Positions 10,301 to 25,300 of a DNA stretch of 64,000 bases are shown here, piece by piece (position 1 is the stretch's first letter; each line of letters starts with the position of its first letter). The DNA lies in contig NZ_LR134338.1 of assembly GCF_900637055.1 (NCBI RefSeq), positions 1,994,001-2,058,000 of the forward strand, written 5' to 3'. Position numbers and translations under genes: made by a program. The DNA is from Brevibacillus brevis. GTDB lineage: Bacteria > Bacillota > Bacilli > Brevibacillales > Brevibacillaceae. The notes under the pieces are model-generated. The model made no database searches. It saw nothing but the letters and a program-made list of their open reading frames with translations, and was not told where the DNA came from.

Positions 10301-13300
10301 ATATTCAATATCGTCAAGCTGACATCACACAAAAGCAGGCGGTAGAGGACTTATTCCAAGCCATCAAGCAAGAGTTTGGAAGCCTCACGGGCATTATTCA
10401 TGGTGCGGGTGTCATTCGCGACAGTTTTATCATTAGAAAAACGGTGGACGAACTGGAGCAAGTGCTAGCGCCAAAAGTTTCGGGACTGGTGCATCTCGAT
10501 GAGGCAAGCAAGGATATGGCGCTTGATTTCTTTATTCTCTTCTCCTCTGGGGTGGGGTGCTTCGGGAATGCAGGGCAAGCCGATTATGCTGCTGCCAATG
10601 CCTTTATGGATCAATACGCCAAGTATCGCAATGGTTTGGTGAAAGCAGGCGAACGACAGGGCCAAACACTCTCCATCAATTGGCCGCTGTGGAAAGATGG
10701 CGGCATGCGTGTTGATGAAGCGACAGAGAGGATCATGGAGGCCAGAGGCATGATCGCGATGCCGACTGCAAGCGGCATTCAGGCGCTGTATCAAGGGGTG
10801 GCTTCTGGCTCTGTGCAGATGCTGGTTATCGAAGGCAATCTGCCAACACTCAAGGAACAGTTGCTAGGTACTCCTGCCGTGTCGCAGTTCGATGCCACAC
10901 CGATGCAGGATGCGAATCTTTCGGTCGATGCAGGTGTGTTAAAAGAGAAAACGCTCTATCAGCTAAAAGTGATGTTCGGTCAAGAAACAAGGATTGGAGC
11001 AGGTAAAATCGCTGTCGATGAACCGTTCGAAACATACGGAATCGATTCGATTATGGTGATCCAGCTGAATAAAAAGCTAGGGGATGTCTTTAGCGAATTG
11101 TCCAAGACCATCCTGTATGAATATCAGACTCTTGACACCCTTGCCGATTATCTCGTCGCGGATCATCTGCAGGAATGCATGAAATGGACGGGGCTGGACC
11201 GTCAGGGGGCGGTCAATCTCGGAGTTCCAACACCACTGGCGGGTAACGAACGTGATACAGCCACCCATGGACCGACTCGCAGTGTAGAGGTGCAATCAGG
11301 AAATCAGATAGCGCGGGAGCCGATTGCCATTATCGGCATGAGCGGACGTTATCCAAAAGCGCGATCGTTGAGCGAGTATTGGGAGAATCTGAAGTCTGGA
11401 AAGGATTGCATTACAGAAATTCCGGAAGAACGCTGGTCATTGGATGGCTTTTTCGAGCCTGATCCAGACAAAGCTGTGGCAGAAGGAAAAAGCTATGGCA
11501 AATGGGGCGGTTTTGTAGACGGATTCGCTGACTTTGACCCCCTCTTTTTCAATATGTCACCGTGGGAAGCGATGCATTTCGATCCGCAGGAACGGTTGTT
11601 TATGGAGTCTTGCTGGGAAGTGCTGGAGGATGCTGGTTATACGAGACAACTGCTTGCAGAAAAGTACAATCGACGAGTCGGAGTGTTTGGAGGGATTACA
11701 AAAACAGGGTTCAGCTTGTATGGACCTGATTTATGGAAGCAGGGTGAATGGATTTACCCGCACACGTCGTTTAGCTCGCTGACGAATCGTGTTTCCTATT
11801 TCCTCAATCTCCAAGGTCCGAGTATGCCGATTGATACGATGTGTTCCGCTTCGCTCACAGCGATACATGAAGCGTGCGAGCATCTGTATAACGGGGATTG
11901 TGAACTGGCGATTGCCGGCGGAGTCAACCTGTATCTGCATCCTTCCAGCTATGTCTTTTTGTCAGCACTGCATATGCTTTCCGTGGATGGACAATGCAAA
12001 AGCTTTGGGCAAGGCGGAAATGGTTTTGTACCGGGAGAAGGCGTAGGTACAGTGCTGCTCAAACCACTGTCAAAAGCCATTGCAGATGACGACCATATCT
12101 ATGGGGTGATTCGAGGAACCAGCGTGAATCACGGCGGAAAAACCAATGGCTATACCGTACCGAATCCCACTGCGCAAGGAGAGCTGATTCGCCAGGCACT
12201 GGATAAGGCAGGCGTTCATGCCAAAACCGTAAGCTATATAGAAGCGCACGGAACAGGCACAGAGCTTGGCGATCCAATTGAAATTACGGGTCTTATCCAA
12301 GCCTTCCGCAAGGATACGCAGGATACGGGATTTTGTGCAATTGGCTCCGTTAAATCCAATATTGGTCACTTGGAAGCGGCGGCTGGGATAGCAGGAGTGG
12401 CAAAAATATTGCTGCAAATGAAGCATCAGCAGCTGGTACCAAGTCTACATGCGAAAGAGTTGAATCCGAATATTCCGTTTTCGAAAACGCCTTTTGTCGT
12501 TCAGCAAGACTTGGCTGAGTGGAAACGACCGCTAATAGAAGTGAATGGAGAAAGGAGAGAATTCCCGAGAATTGCCGGAATTTCTTCTTTTGGTGCAGGA
12601 GGGTCCAATGCACACGTTGTGATTGAGGAATATATTCCTGAGGTCAAGGAACGCCCGTTGATCACGGTCAGTCCGCAAAATCCGGCGATCATCGTTCTGT
12701 CGGCGAAGAATAAGGAGCGTCTCGTCGAACAAGTGCAAAGACTGTTAGCGTCGATTGAGGAGCAATCATTTACAGATGCGGACCTGGCTGATATTGCTTA
12801 TACGCTCCAAGTGGGACGCGAGGCAATGGAAGAACGCCTGGCCCTGATGACGAGCTCGCTTGCAGAACTTGTGGAGAAGTTGCGTAGCTTTCTTGCAGGT
12901 GATGACAGCGTTGCCGACCTCTATCGTGGTCAGGTAAAACGCGGCAGAGAAACAGCAGACATCTTCGCAGGCGATGAAGAATTGCAAGAAGCGATTGAAA
13001 AATGGATACAACGCAAAAAATTCTCCAAGCTTCTCGATTTCTGGGCGAAGGGCTTGAATTTTGACTGGAATAAGCTTTATGACGACAAAAAGCCTCGTCG
13101 GATTAGCTTGCCGGCGTATCCTTTTGCCAGAGAGCATTACTGGCTGCCAAAACCGAAGATACAGCCGTCAACTAACACACAAGGTACGCTTGGTCTGACT
13201 GCTTCCCTTCATCCTTTGCTGCACCAAAATACTTCGGATCTCAGTGAGCAAAGATTCAGCTCTACTTTTGATGGTCAGGAATTCTTTTTATCGGATCATG

Positions 13301-16300
13301 TTGTAAAAGGAAAGAGAATCCTGCCTGGGGTTGCTTATCTTGAGATGGCTCGAGCTGCTGCCGATCTAGCAGCGGGAGCGTTGGAAGAAGAGCAATTCAC
13401 GATGGAGCTGAAAAATGTAGGTTGGGCGCAACCGATTGTGGTGGAAGACAAGCCTGTTCAGGTACACATCGGCATTTATCCTGAGGATAACGGCGACCTT
13501 CGTTATGAAATATACAGCGAACCGCAAGCAGAACAGGCTGAATCGGTAGTACACAGTCAAGGAAGTATAGTGTTTGCAGCGATTTCTGCTGCACCCACAC
13601 ATAATCTCGATGCGATCAAAGCACAATGCAGCAATCGGACGCTTCATGCAAGTGAGTGTTATGAAGCCTTTCAAACAATGGGACTTGTCTATGGTCCAGC
13701 CCAGCAAGGAATTGAGCAAGTGTACGTGGGAGAGGGACAAGTATTGGCCAAGTTAGCCATGCCTTCCAAAGTTGCCGAGACGCAAGGAGAATTCGTCTTG
13801 CATCCGAGCATGCTGGATTCGGCCTTACAATCCTCGATCGGATTATTGCTTGGCACAGGCGATACAGCGATTCTGAAGCCAATCCTGCCTTTTGCACTGG
13901 AGAAGCTGAGCATTTTTAGCCAGACTACATCCCAGATGTGGGTATGGATTCGACAGGCTGACGGCAGTAATACGGGAAACAAGGTACAGAAAGTAAATAT
14001 TGATTTGTGTGACGACCAAGGAACGGTTTGCGTACGTATGCAGGGCTTCTCGGCACGAGTGCTGGAAGGCGAAGTAGAGACGGTGGATTCCAAAGGGAAA
14101 CTCGGAACACTGCTGCTTCATCCTGCGTGGAAGGAACAAGCGGTTGTGAGCAACGCCGAAGCCCCTGACTATACACAGCGAGTCGTGATGATGGTTGAAC
14201 CGGATCCCGTTTCTTGGAATAATCTCCAAACCTATTTGAATGGAGTCCGTTGCATTTCTTTGCGATCCGCACAAGAAGGTATTGCCGCGCGTTTCATTGA
14301 TTATACGAAGCAGGTAGTTGAGGAAATTCAAGAGATTTTCAAGCAAAAAGTACGCGGCAAGGTATTGATTCAGCTTGTCGTTCCCTTGCGAACAGAACAG
14401 CCGTCTTTCACCGCTTTCTCTGGATTGCTGAAAACGGCCAAATTGGAGAATCCCAACCTGATTGGACAGGTAATAGAGATAGAATCGGGCAACGATGAAT
14501 TCGAGATTGCTGAAAAAATAAAGGAGAATGAACGCTGCCCATTTGATGTTCAAATACGATATCAAGCTGGAAAGAGATATGTATCTGACTGGGTAGAACT
14601 GGATGCTCCACAAGGGGCGAGCATTCCATGGAAAGACGGTGGGGTTTATCTCATCACTGGCGGAGCAGGCGGACTCGGTTATATTTTTGCCAACGAAATT
14701 GTACAGAAGGTTCAACATGCCAACCTGATTCTGACTGGACGTTCCCCATTGGATGAAGAGAAGCAAGGTAAACTCCAAGAATTGAAAAACTCGGGAGCAA
14801 GAGTTGAATACCGCCAAGTTGATGTGACGCAGAAACAGGAAATGGCAGATTTGATCCAGACGATTCAACAGGAATTTGGGTGTCTTCATGGCATTATTCA
14901 CAGTGCTGGCGTGCTCCGTGACAGCTATATCCTCAAGAAGAACAGGGAGGAAGTCCAAGCGGTTCTCGATCCGAAGGTTACGGGTCTCATCAATCTGGAT
15001 GAAGCCAGCAAAGATGTAGAACTGGATTTCCTGGTGCTGTTTTCCTCGGTGGCAGGCAGCTTGGGGAATATCGGACAAGCTGACTATGCTTGCGCCAACG
15101 CCTTTATGGACGGATTTGCCCACTATCGCAATGGATTGGTTGCGTTACAGCAACGTCACGGACAGACCTTGTCCATGAATTGGCCGTTGTGGAAAGAGGG
15201 CGGAATGCAGGCGGACGCAGAGGCTGGCGGCATGTTGGAGCATAGCAGGGGAGTAGTCGCTATGCAGACTTCGACGGGTATTGCAGCTATGTACCAGGGG
15301 TTAGCCTCCGGAAAAGCTCAGGTCATGGTGATGGAAGGCGATCTGGCTAAGCTCAAGCAAACACTGTTATTGCAAACACCAGTCAACAGTTCTCAATCGA
15401 AGCATGCTCCTGTCCGATCAGAAGCTTCGGTAACGGTGGATACCAGCAGCCTGTTGCATAAAGTGGAACTGGCTTTGATGCAAACCGTGTCAGAGCTGCT
15501 TCAGGTTCCTACCACGGATATTGATGTCAAAGTGGAGCTGCCTGAACTCGGATTTAATCAGGTACTCCTGACTGAATTCGCCAACAAGCTTAGTCAGCAA
15601 TATCACATTGGGCTGATTCCGACGATATTCGTGGAGTGTCCGACGCTTCAGGAGCTTGCTTCCTATTTACTCGAAGAATTTGAAGACATGCTGGTTAAAC
15701 AGATGCAGCCAGTGGTATCGATTACACCAACCAAGGTAGAGCAAAATGAAAAACAAGCGATCACCAGTGTGGAACATAATGTCCTCCAAGAGAAAGCGGC
15801 TCATTTTGTGAAAAAGGAATTTGCCGAGGTTCTGCAACTGCCCGTGAATCGAATCGAAGAAGATGCCTCGATGGAGACATACGGAATTGATTCGATTCTA
15901 TCCATGAAATTAACCAACCAATTAGAGAAAAGCTTTGGCTCGCTGCCGAAAACGTTATTTTTTGAGTACCAAACGATTCAAGAATTGATTGGATATTTCT
16001 TGGATTCCTATCGCGAAAAATTGATTGAAATCTTGGGGCTAAAGGAACAGCAGGAAACAGTTGTTATCGAAGAAACAGCATCCGTGACAAAAGAAGAAAA
16101 CACGTCGAAAAGGCAAAGGAACAGCCACCGCGGAAGCAGTCGCAAAGGCTCGCGGTTCATTTCGACACAGAAGGAAGCCCAACCAGTCAAAGGAGCTTTG
16201 GACATTGCGATCATTGGGGTTTCTGGACGTTATCCGAAAGCGCGGAATACGCAAGAGTTCTGGAACAATCTGCGCGATGGCAAGGATTGCATTACGGAAA

Positions 16301-19300
16301 TCCCCAAAGAGCGCTGGAACCACAGTCTGTATTTTGATGAGGATAAGAACAAACGAGGGAAAACCTACAGCAAATGGGGCGGATTCATAGACGGTGTTGA
16401 TCAATTCGATCCGCTGTTTTTCAACATTTCGCCTCTGGAAGCAGAAATCATGGACCCGCAGGAACGTTTATTCCTGGAGTGTGTGTATGAAACCTTAGAG
16501 GATGCAGGCTATACCCGCGAATCTCTCGGATCGTCTCAAGGCTTCGGACTGGGCGGTAATGTCGGTGTTTATGTGGGCATCATGTATGAAGAGTATCAAC
16601 TGTATGGCGCACAAGAAACCTTGATGGGCAGACCAATGGCCCTTGGCGGAAGCTTCTCATCTGTAGCGAACCGGGTTTCTTATTTCTTTAATTTCCATGG
16701 TCCTAGCGTAGCCGTTGATACCATGTGTTCCTCCTCTTTAACAGGCATCCATTTTGCCTGCCAAAGCTTGCAGCGCGGTGAATGCGAGGTTGCGATTGCG
16801 GGTGGTGTCAATGTTTCCATTCACCCGAATAAATATTTGATGCTCGGACAGGGAAAATTTGCTTCCAGCAAAGGGCGATGCGAAAGCTTTGGGCTTGGCG
16901 GTGACGGCTATGTGCCTGGCGAGGGTGTCGGAGCAGTACTGCTTAAACCTCTGGCGAAAGCAATTGCCGATGGAGATCAAATTTACGGTGTGATTAAAGG
17001 AAGCGCCATTAACCATGGCGGCAAAACAAATGGCTATACCGTACCTAACCCGAATGCACAAGCGAGCGTGATTGGGCGTGCCTTGAAGGAGGCAGGAATT
17101 GATCCACGGACGATTAGTTATTTGGAAGCGCACGGTACAGGCACTTCTTTAGGAGATCCCATAGAGATAGCGGGATTGACAAAAGCCTTCCAAGCGTACA
17201 CATCAGACAAGCAGTTCTGCTCCATCGGATCAGCGAAGTCCAATATCGGACATTGTGAGAGTGCAGCGGGAATTGCCGGGATAACGAAGATCCTGTTGCA
17301 GCTCAAACACGGACAACTAGTACCATCACTGCATGCGGAGGTGCTAAACCCAAATATTGATTTCAGCACGACTCCGTTTGTCGTACAGCAAGAGCTGGCG
17401 GAGTGGAAACGTCCTGTCATTGACGGTCAGGAAATGCCAAGACGCTCCGGTGTGAGCAGCTTTGGTGCGGGTGGCTCGAATGCTCATGTCGTTATTGAAG
17501 AATACATTCCAGAATATGAGAAACATCCAGCTATCCAAGTAAGTCACGCGAATCCAGCGATCATTCTCCTGTCAGCGAAGAACGAAAGCCAGCTCCACGA
17601 ACAGGCACAGCGTTTGTTAACTGCGATTAGGGATCAGTCCATTTCTGACCTGGACTTAGCAGATATTGCTTACACGCTTCAAATTGGGCGGGAAGCCATG
17701 GAAGAGCGCCTGGCTGTGATGGCCAGCTCCATGGAAGAGCTTCAGGAAAAGCTGACGCAATTTGTAGATGGACAGGAAAGCATCACAGATGTATTCCGAG
17801 GACAGGTGAAGAGCAATAAAAAGACAATCGCCGTGTTTGAAGCGGATAAAGATTTGCAAAAGGCAATCGATGCTTGGATAAGCAAAAGAAAATACGCCAA
17901 GCTGCTTGATCTGTGGGTAAGTGGAGGCGTGGTTGACTGGCACAAGCTCTACGGTGAGAAGAAGCCTCGTCGCATGAGCTTGCCTACGTATCCGTTTGCA
18001 AGAGAACGTTATTGGATTCCTCAGATGGATACGCAATTTGCACGCGAAGTGGCAGCAGCATCAGAAGGGACGCTCTTCCTTCACCCATTGCTCCAGAAAA
18101 ACACGTCTGAATTGTTGGAACAGCGGTATAGTTCTACCTTCCGTGGACAGGAATTTTTCTTGGCAGATCATGTTGTGAATGGACAGCAGCTCTTACCGGG
18201 AGTTGCCTATCTCGAAATGGCACGCGAGGCAATCGATCAGTCAGCGGGAGCCTTGAAAGCGGGACAGAATGGCATGACGCTCAAAAATATTGTGTGGGCC
18301 AAGCCGATTGCTGTCGATGATCAGCCAGTCGATGTTCACATTGGTCTTCAGCTGGAAGACAGTGGGGAGATTGGCTATCGAATCTACAGTGAGCCTACAG
18401 GAAATGAAGCAGAAGAGATTGTGCATAGTCAGGGAAGTGCCGTTTTCCATACGGTTGCCGAGACTCCAACGCTTGATCTTGCTATGTTGCAAGCCGCGTG
18501 CAGCCATCGTATTTTGAGTGGCAGCCAATGCTATGAGATTTATAAAGCAATGGGAATCCAGTATGGTCCAGCGCTGCAAGGAATTGAGCAAGTGCATAAG
18601 GGTACGGAGCAGGTGTTGGCAAAGCTGTCCATACCTTTCGCTGTTTTGGGGACAGAAGAACAGTTTTTACTGCATCCAAGTATGATGGATTCTGCTTTGC
18701 AGGCTGCGATTGGTTTATTTATGGGGGCAGATGACTGGAGTCTCTCCGATCATCTTGATTCACTAAAGCCAATCTTGCCTTTTGCGCTGGATGAGCTGGA
18801 AATCTTCAATCCATGCACGCCGCAGATGTGGGCGTATATTCGCTACAGTGATGGCAGCAACGCATCTGATCATGTGCAGAAGCTGGATATTGACTTATGT
18901 GACGAGCACGGAAACGTTTGTGTCAGAATGAAGCGATTTTCCTCTCGTAAGCTGGACGGTAAAGCGGTAGACTTCGAAGCTACAGAGAGACAAGGAATGC
19001 TGATGGTTCATCCTTGCTGGAAGGAACAAGCAGGTACTCAGGAAACAGAGACTCCTGCCTATGCACAGCATATCGTGATGATTGCGGAAGGCTTTGAATC
19101 GTCGCTTGCAAGCATATCAGCACAGATGAACGAAGTGCGCTTGATTCCTTTGCAATCCCAACAGGATGGCATTGCGGAGAGGTTCGAGACCTATGCTTCC
19201 CAATTATTTTTGGAAATCCAAAGCATTGTCCAACAAAAGATACATGGCAAGGTGCTGTTGCAGGTCGTCGTTCCCGACAAAGCGGAGCAGGCATACCTAA

Positions 19301-22300
19301 GCGGACTTTCTGGCTTGCTGAAAACAGCTCAGCAGGAGAATCCAAATCTAATCGGCCAATTCATTGAAATAAACCCAGGTGAACAAGCAGCTGAAATCGT
19401 AAACAAGCTGCAAGAGAATGCCTGCCATCCTATGGATGACCGAATTCGCTATCAAGCGGGCAAACGTTATGTACTGGGCTGGTGCGAAACCAAGCCATTG
19501 CATGATGAGGTGACCATTCCGTGGAAAGATCAAGGAACCTATCTGATTACGGGTGGAGCAGGCGGTTTAGGGTTGATTTTCGCAAGGGAAATCGTGAGTC
19601 AAGCGAAACAGGCAACCTTAATTCTCACAGGACGTTCTCCTTTGCCAGCAGATAAACAAGCGATGCTTCATGATTTGCAAAAGTCAGGGGCAAGGGTTGT
19701 CTACCGTCAAGTTGATGTGACGGACAAGCAGGAAGTACTCCAGCTCTTCCAAAGTATTCAACAGGAATTCGGAGGTCTTCACGGCATCATCCATAGCGCG
19801 GGTATCGTGCGAGATAACTTCATCCTCAAGAAAACGACAGAAGAATGGAACCAAGTGGTAGCGCCAAAAGTTGCCGGTCTCACGAATTTGGATGAGGCAA
19901 GTAAAGATCAGCCTCTCGATTTCTTCGTCCTTTTTTCTTCGATAGCAGGAAGTATAGGAAATGTTGGTCAGGCAGACTATGCTTGCGCGAATGCCTTTAT
20001 GGATGGCTATGCGAAAGATCGAAATGAACGGGTGCAGGCAAAGCAACGTCAGGGTCAAACAGTCTCCATCAACTGGCCGCTCTGGAAAGAGGGCGGGATG
20101 CAAGTAGATGAAGCGGTTGAGGAGATGGTGAAACAAAGGGTAGGAATGATCGCTTTGCAGACCGCGACGGGTATTCGCGCTTTTTACGAAGCCGTAGCTT
20201 CTCGAAAAGATCAGGTGATGGTAATGGAAGGAAATTTACAACGCCTCCGCGCAGCAGTGGTGGGAAGACCGCAGACAATGGAACAAGAAGTCAAAGCTTC
20301 TCCCGTCATACAACCATCAAGTAATCATTTGCCAAAGGAAAAAGCGATCTATTATTTCAAAAAGCTTGTCTCTTCCGTCATCAAGCTGCCAATAGACCGG
20401 ATCGAAGCAGACGCCTTGTTGGAAAAGTACGGAATTGACTCGATTATGGTCATGCAATTAACGAATGAATTAGAAAAAACGTTTGGTTCGTTGTCGAAAA
20501 CATTATTTTTCGAATATCAAACCATCGAAGAAATTGCAAAATACTTCCTGGCAGCGCACCCGGATCAAATGATGAGTATCTTTGGTTTGGATGAGAAAGA
20601 AGCACCAGCGGCATCCCCTGTTAAAAAGGCGAGCGTTGCACAAACGATGGTTGCAGCAACACCAAAACCGATCATCAACAACCGCAGGAGCAGAGGCAAC
20701 GCATTGATAGAAACGACGAGAGAAACCAAACCAGCAAACGACGCCTTAGACATTGCGATTATTGGGGTTTCCGGTCGTTATCCGAAAGCTAGAAATATGA
20801 ATGAGTTCTGGCGTAACCTGCGTGATGGCAAGGATTGTGTCACAGAAATTCCCGAAGAGCGTTGGGATCACAGCCTGTTTTTTGATGCAGATAAGAAAAA
20901 GCAAGGAAAAACCTACAGCAAGTGGGGAGGATTCCTGGACGGTGTTGATCAATTTGACCCGTTATTTTTCAATATCACACCAAGAGAGGCTGAAATCATG
21001 GACCCGCAAGAGCGCTTGTTCTTGGAATGCGTCTATGAAACGTTAGAGGATGCCGGGTATACTCGTGAATCTCTCGGCTCGACACCTGGCATGGGCCTGG
21101 GCGGTAATGTCGGGGTTTATGTCGGAGTCATGTACGAAGAATACCAGCTCTACGGAGCCCAAGAAACGATGCTTGGCAGACCGATGGCGCTGGCAGGAAG
21201 TCCAGCCTCCATTGCGAATCGGGTTTCTTATTTCTGCAACTTCCATGGACCTAGCATGGCGGTAGATACCATGTGTTCTTCTTCCCTGACAACCATTCAT
21301 TTGGCTTGCCAAAGTCTACAGCAAGGGGAATGTGAGGCTGCGATTGCAGGTGGTGTTAATGTATCGATTCACCCTAATAAATACTTGATGCTTGGACAAG
21401 GCAAATTCGCATCCAGCAAGGGACGATGCGAGAGCTTTGGCATCGGTGGCGACGGGTATGTTCCTGGCGAGGGGGTGGGAGCAGTCCTGCTCAAGCCTCT
21501 GGCGAAAGCGATTGCCGATGGAGATCAAATTTATGGTGTGATAAAAGGAACCGCCGTTAACCATGGAGGAAAAACGAATGGATACAATGTACCTAGCCCG
21601 AATGCCCAAGCTCGGGTTATTGGACGTGCTTTCCAAAAAGCCGGAATCGATCCGCGGACGATCAGCTATCTGGAAGCACACGGTACGGGGACCTCTTTAG
21701 GCGATCCCATTGAAATGACGGGCTTAACGAAGGCTTTCCAAGCGTATACAAATGACAAACAGTTTTGTGCCATTGGATCGGCGAAGTCGAATATCGGGCA
21801 TTGTGAGAGTGCAGCGGGCATTGCTGGGGTGACAAAGGTCTTATTGCAGCTCAAGCATGGACAATTAGCACCATCCCTGCATGCTGAAGTGCTCAATCCG
21901 AATATAGATTTCAGCGTGACGCCGTTTGTTGTTCAGCAAGAGCTGGCGGAGTGGAAACGCCCTGTCATTGACGGACGGGAAGTTCCACGACGTGCAGGTG
22001 TGAGCAGTTTTGGAGCGGGTGGATCGAATGCCCATGTAGTGATTGAAGAATATATTCCAAAAAGGCAAGAGCAGCCTACGGTAATGGCAAGTCCGAAAAA
22101 TCCTGCATTGATCCTCTTATCGGCTAAGAATGAAGAACAGCTTCATGAACGGGTACAACGACTGCTCAGAGCCATTGAAGAACAGGGATTGTCCGATGCG
22201 GATTTAGCTGAAATGGCGTATACCCTTCAAGTGGGACGAGAAGCGATGGAAGAACGTTTGGCTGTGATCGCGGGCTCGATGACTGAACTTGAAGAGAAAT

Positions 22301-25300
22301 TGAAGCAATTCATAGGAAGACAGAAGGACATTGAGGACCTGTATCACGGACAGGTAAAACGTCATAAAGAGACCTTGGCCATCTTTGCAGCAGATGATGA
22401 TATGCCGCAAATGATTGATTCCTGGATGAACAAAGGAAAATACGGCAAATTGTTGGACGTTTGGGTGAAAGGGCTGAACATTGATTGGAACAGCTTGTAT
22501 GGGGAGAGGAAGCCCCGACGGATTAGTCTTCCAACCTATCCATTTAGCAGAGAAGTGTATTGGGTGCCAGGTGGTTATACGTCATTTACAGGTGCAACAT
22601 CCCTATCCACCTATGAGGAGATTCCTGCTCAGCCAGACATGCGCATCGTGAAAAAGCAATGGAAGGCTTGCCCAGCGATGCCAACCAAGGTAGCTCATCG
22701 AACGATTGGTATTTTCACAACGGATGAAACGAAGCAATTGGCGATTCAACTGTCCAACCATTTCGCTCAGAGTGAAATCCTAGAGCTGAACGAGCTCGAA
22801 TCACGATTCCATCAGGATGAGACGGCGTGGAAAAACTATGATGGCATCGTAGATTTGGTCGGTTCTGGATATCAGCAGACCGATTTGCTGGGTTGGATTC
22901 CATGGCTGCAACAACTTATTGAGAATGGTCATAAGGAAGGCTTGAAGCTATTGGGTGTGACAAGAGGCTTGGAGTCTTTCGAGAATGACTCTGTCAATTT
23001 GGCGGGCGCCTCACGTGTTGGTTTGTACCGTATGCTGCAAAGTGAATATAAGCATCTGCAATCACGCCATGTGGATCTAGATCCATTGGCTGATGAAGAA
23101 CAACTTGCGCAACAGATTGCAGCAGAGTTTCTCATTGATGATCAGGAAACAGAGGTTTGCTATCGATCAGGTGGGCGTTATAGTGCTTATCTTCAGGAAG
23201 AGCTGGTAACAGACAGTCAGGAGCCAGCGCTTGTTTTCCCTGAGAACCATGTTCTATTGATCACTGGCGGTACACGAGGGCTTGGGTATTTATGTGCCAA
23301 GCATTTTGTAGAGCGCTATGGTGTCAAAAAACTGGTGCTCACAGGGCGAGAAAGTCTGCCGCCGCGCGAGCAATGGGAAGCCTATCAGCAGCAAGGTACT
23401 CCCGTAGCAAAGAAAATTCAGGCGATACAAGCTTTGGAAGCGCAAGGCGTACAGGTTCGAGTCTTAGCTGTATCCTTAACTGATGAAGAGGCTTGGCAAC
23501 GGCATTTGGACGAATTGAAACAGACGATGGGTCCGATTGGCGGGGTGATTCATTGCGCTGGTTTTAGCGATGATCAAAATCCTGCGTTTATTCGGAAATC
23601 GACGGATGGCATTCAGCAGGTCGTACAACCGAAAGTGGCTGGGCTGCATACGCTATACCAAATCTGCAAGGACGAGCCTTTACAATTTTTCGTTCTCTTT
23701 TCATCTGTTTCGGCAATCATTCCATCCTTGGCTGCGGGTCAGAGTGATTATGCGTTAGCCAATGCCTATATGGATTATTTTGCAGAAGCACATGCTGATT
23801 CTTGCCCGATCATTAGCATTCAATGGCCGAGCTGGAAGGAAACGGGAATCGGTGCAGTCGCGACCAAAGCCTATCAACAAACAGGACTCGTACACATCAC
23901 TGACGAGCAAGGACTGCGATTACTGGATCACATTCTTTTGAAAAAGATTGGTCCGGTTGTTTTCCCGGCAGCCATTAACGAAGAGCTGTGGGAACCCCAT
24001 CAGCTGATGCGACACAAAAAGCAAGAAGTTTCTGCTGCGAACCTGTCGTCTCATCGTTCAACAGCAGACAAGCCGACGCAAAACTTGGTGGATCTTGTGA
24101 AGACAGCGCAAACAAGATTGATTGAGCTGTTTGCGAAGGAGTTGAAAATAGATCCTGCCAGATTGGAGATAGACAAAGAGTTTCCAGACTATGGGATCGA
24201 TTCGGTGCTACTGGCTCAAGTCATGAATGAGATCAGTAAATGGCTGGGCAAGGACTTGGAGCCGACGATTTTATATGAATATCCCACCATCGAAACACTT
24301 GCAGAATGGCTGACCAGCAATCACGGCGATTCCATCGCTGACGATCTCGTGCTGACTTTTCCTAAAATGAACGACCATCCGAAGAGTCAGCCTATCAGTC
24401 GTGAAACTGTAAAAAGCCAGTTGGTGAGCAATCAGGCTACCCAATATCGGGAGGTAAATCCATCTGACATTGCAGTAGTGGGGCTCTCTTGCCGTTTTCC
24501 GGGTGCGCGTAACGTCGAAGAATATTGGAAGCTGTTAGCGGAGGGCCGTTCAGCCATTGGTGCTGTACCCAAGGAACGCTGGGGTTATGAAAATTCCTAT
24601 CATGCAGGACTTCTGGACAACATTACTGCTTTTGATCCTTCTTACTTCCTGATAGCAAAAGAAGATGCCAAGGCCATGGACCCGCAAGCCTTATTGGTAT
24701 TGGAGGAAAGTCTTCATCTATGGCATCAGGCAGGATACACACCGAAGGAAATCAAGGGAAAAGCGGTAGGCGTCTACATCGGGGCAAGAAGTAATCACCG
24801 CCCAAGCGAAGATCGTCTTCATCAAACACAAAACCCGATTATGACCGTGGGACAAAACTATTTGGCCACAAATATTTCCCAGTACTTCGATCTTAGAGGT
24901 CCTAGTATGGTCATCGATACCGCATGCTCTTCGGCGCTGGTCGGGATGAATATGGCGATTCATTCCCTTCGCAGTGGAGAGATTGAGGCTGCTATCGTAG
25001 GCGGGGTTAACGTGTTAAGTGGTGATGAAGCGCATCGGATGTTCCATCAAAGAGGAATTTTAAGCGAAGAGCCAGCCTTCCATATTTTTGACAAGCGTGC
25101 GGGCGGACTCGTATTGGGAGAAGGCGTAGGAATGGTTCTATTGAAGACCGTGGCGCAAGCACTGGCTGATGGTGATGAAATACATGCCGTCATCAAGGGA
25201 GTAGCGGTCAACAATGACGGACGAACGGCAGGTCCTGCCACTCCGAATTTGCAAGCCCAAAAAGAGGTTATGCAGTCAGCACTGGCTAAAGCTGGTGTGA

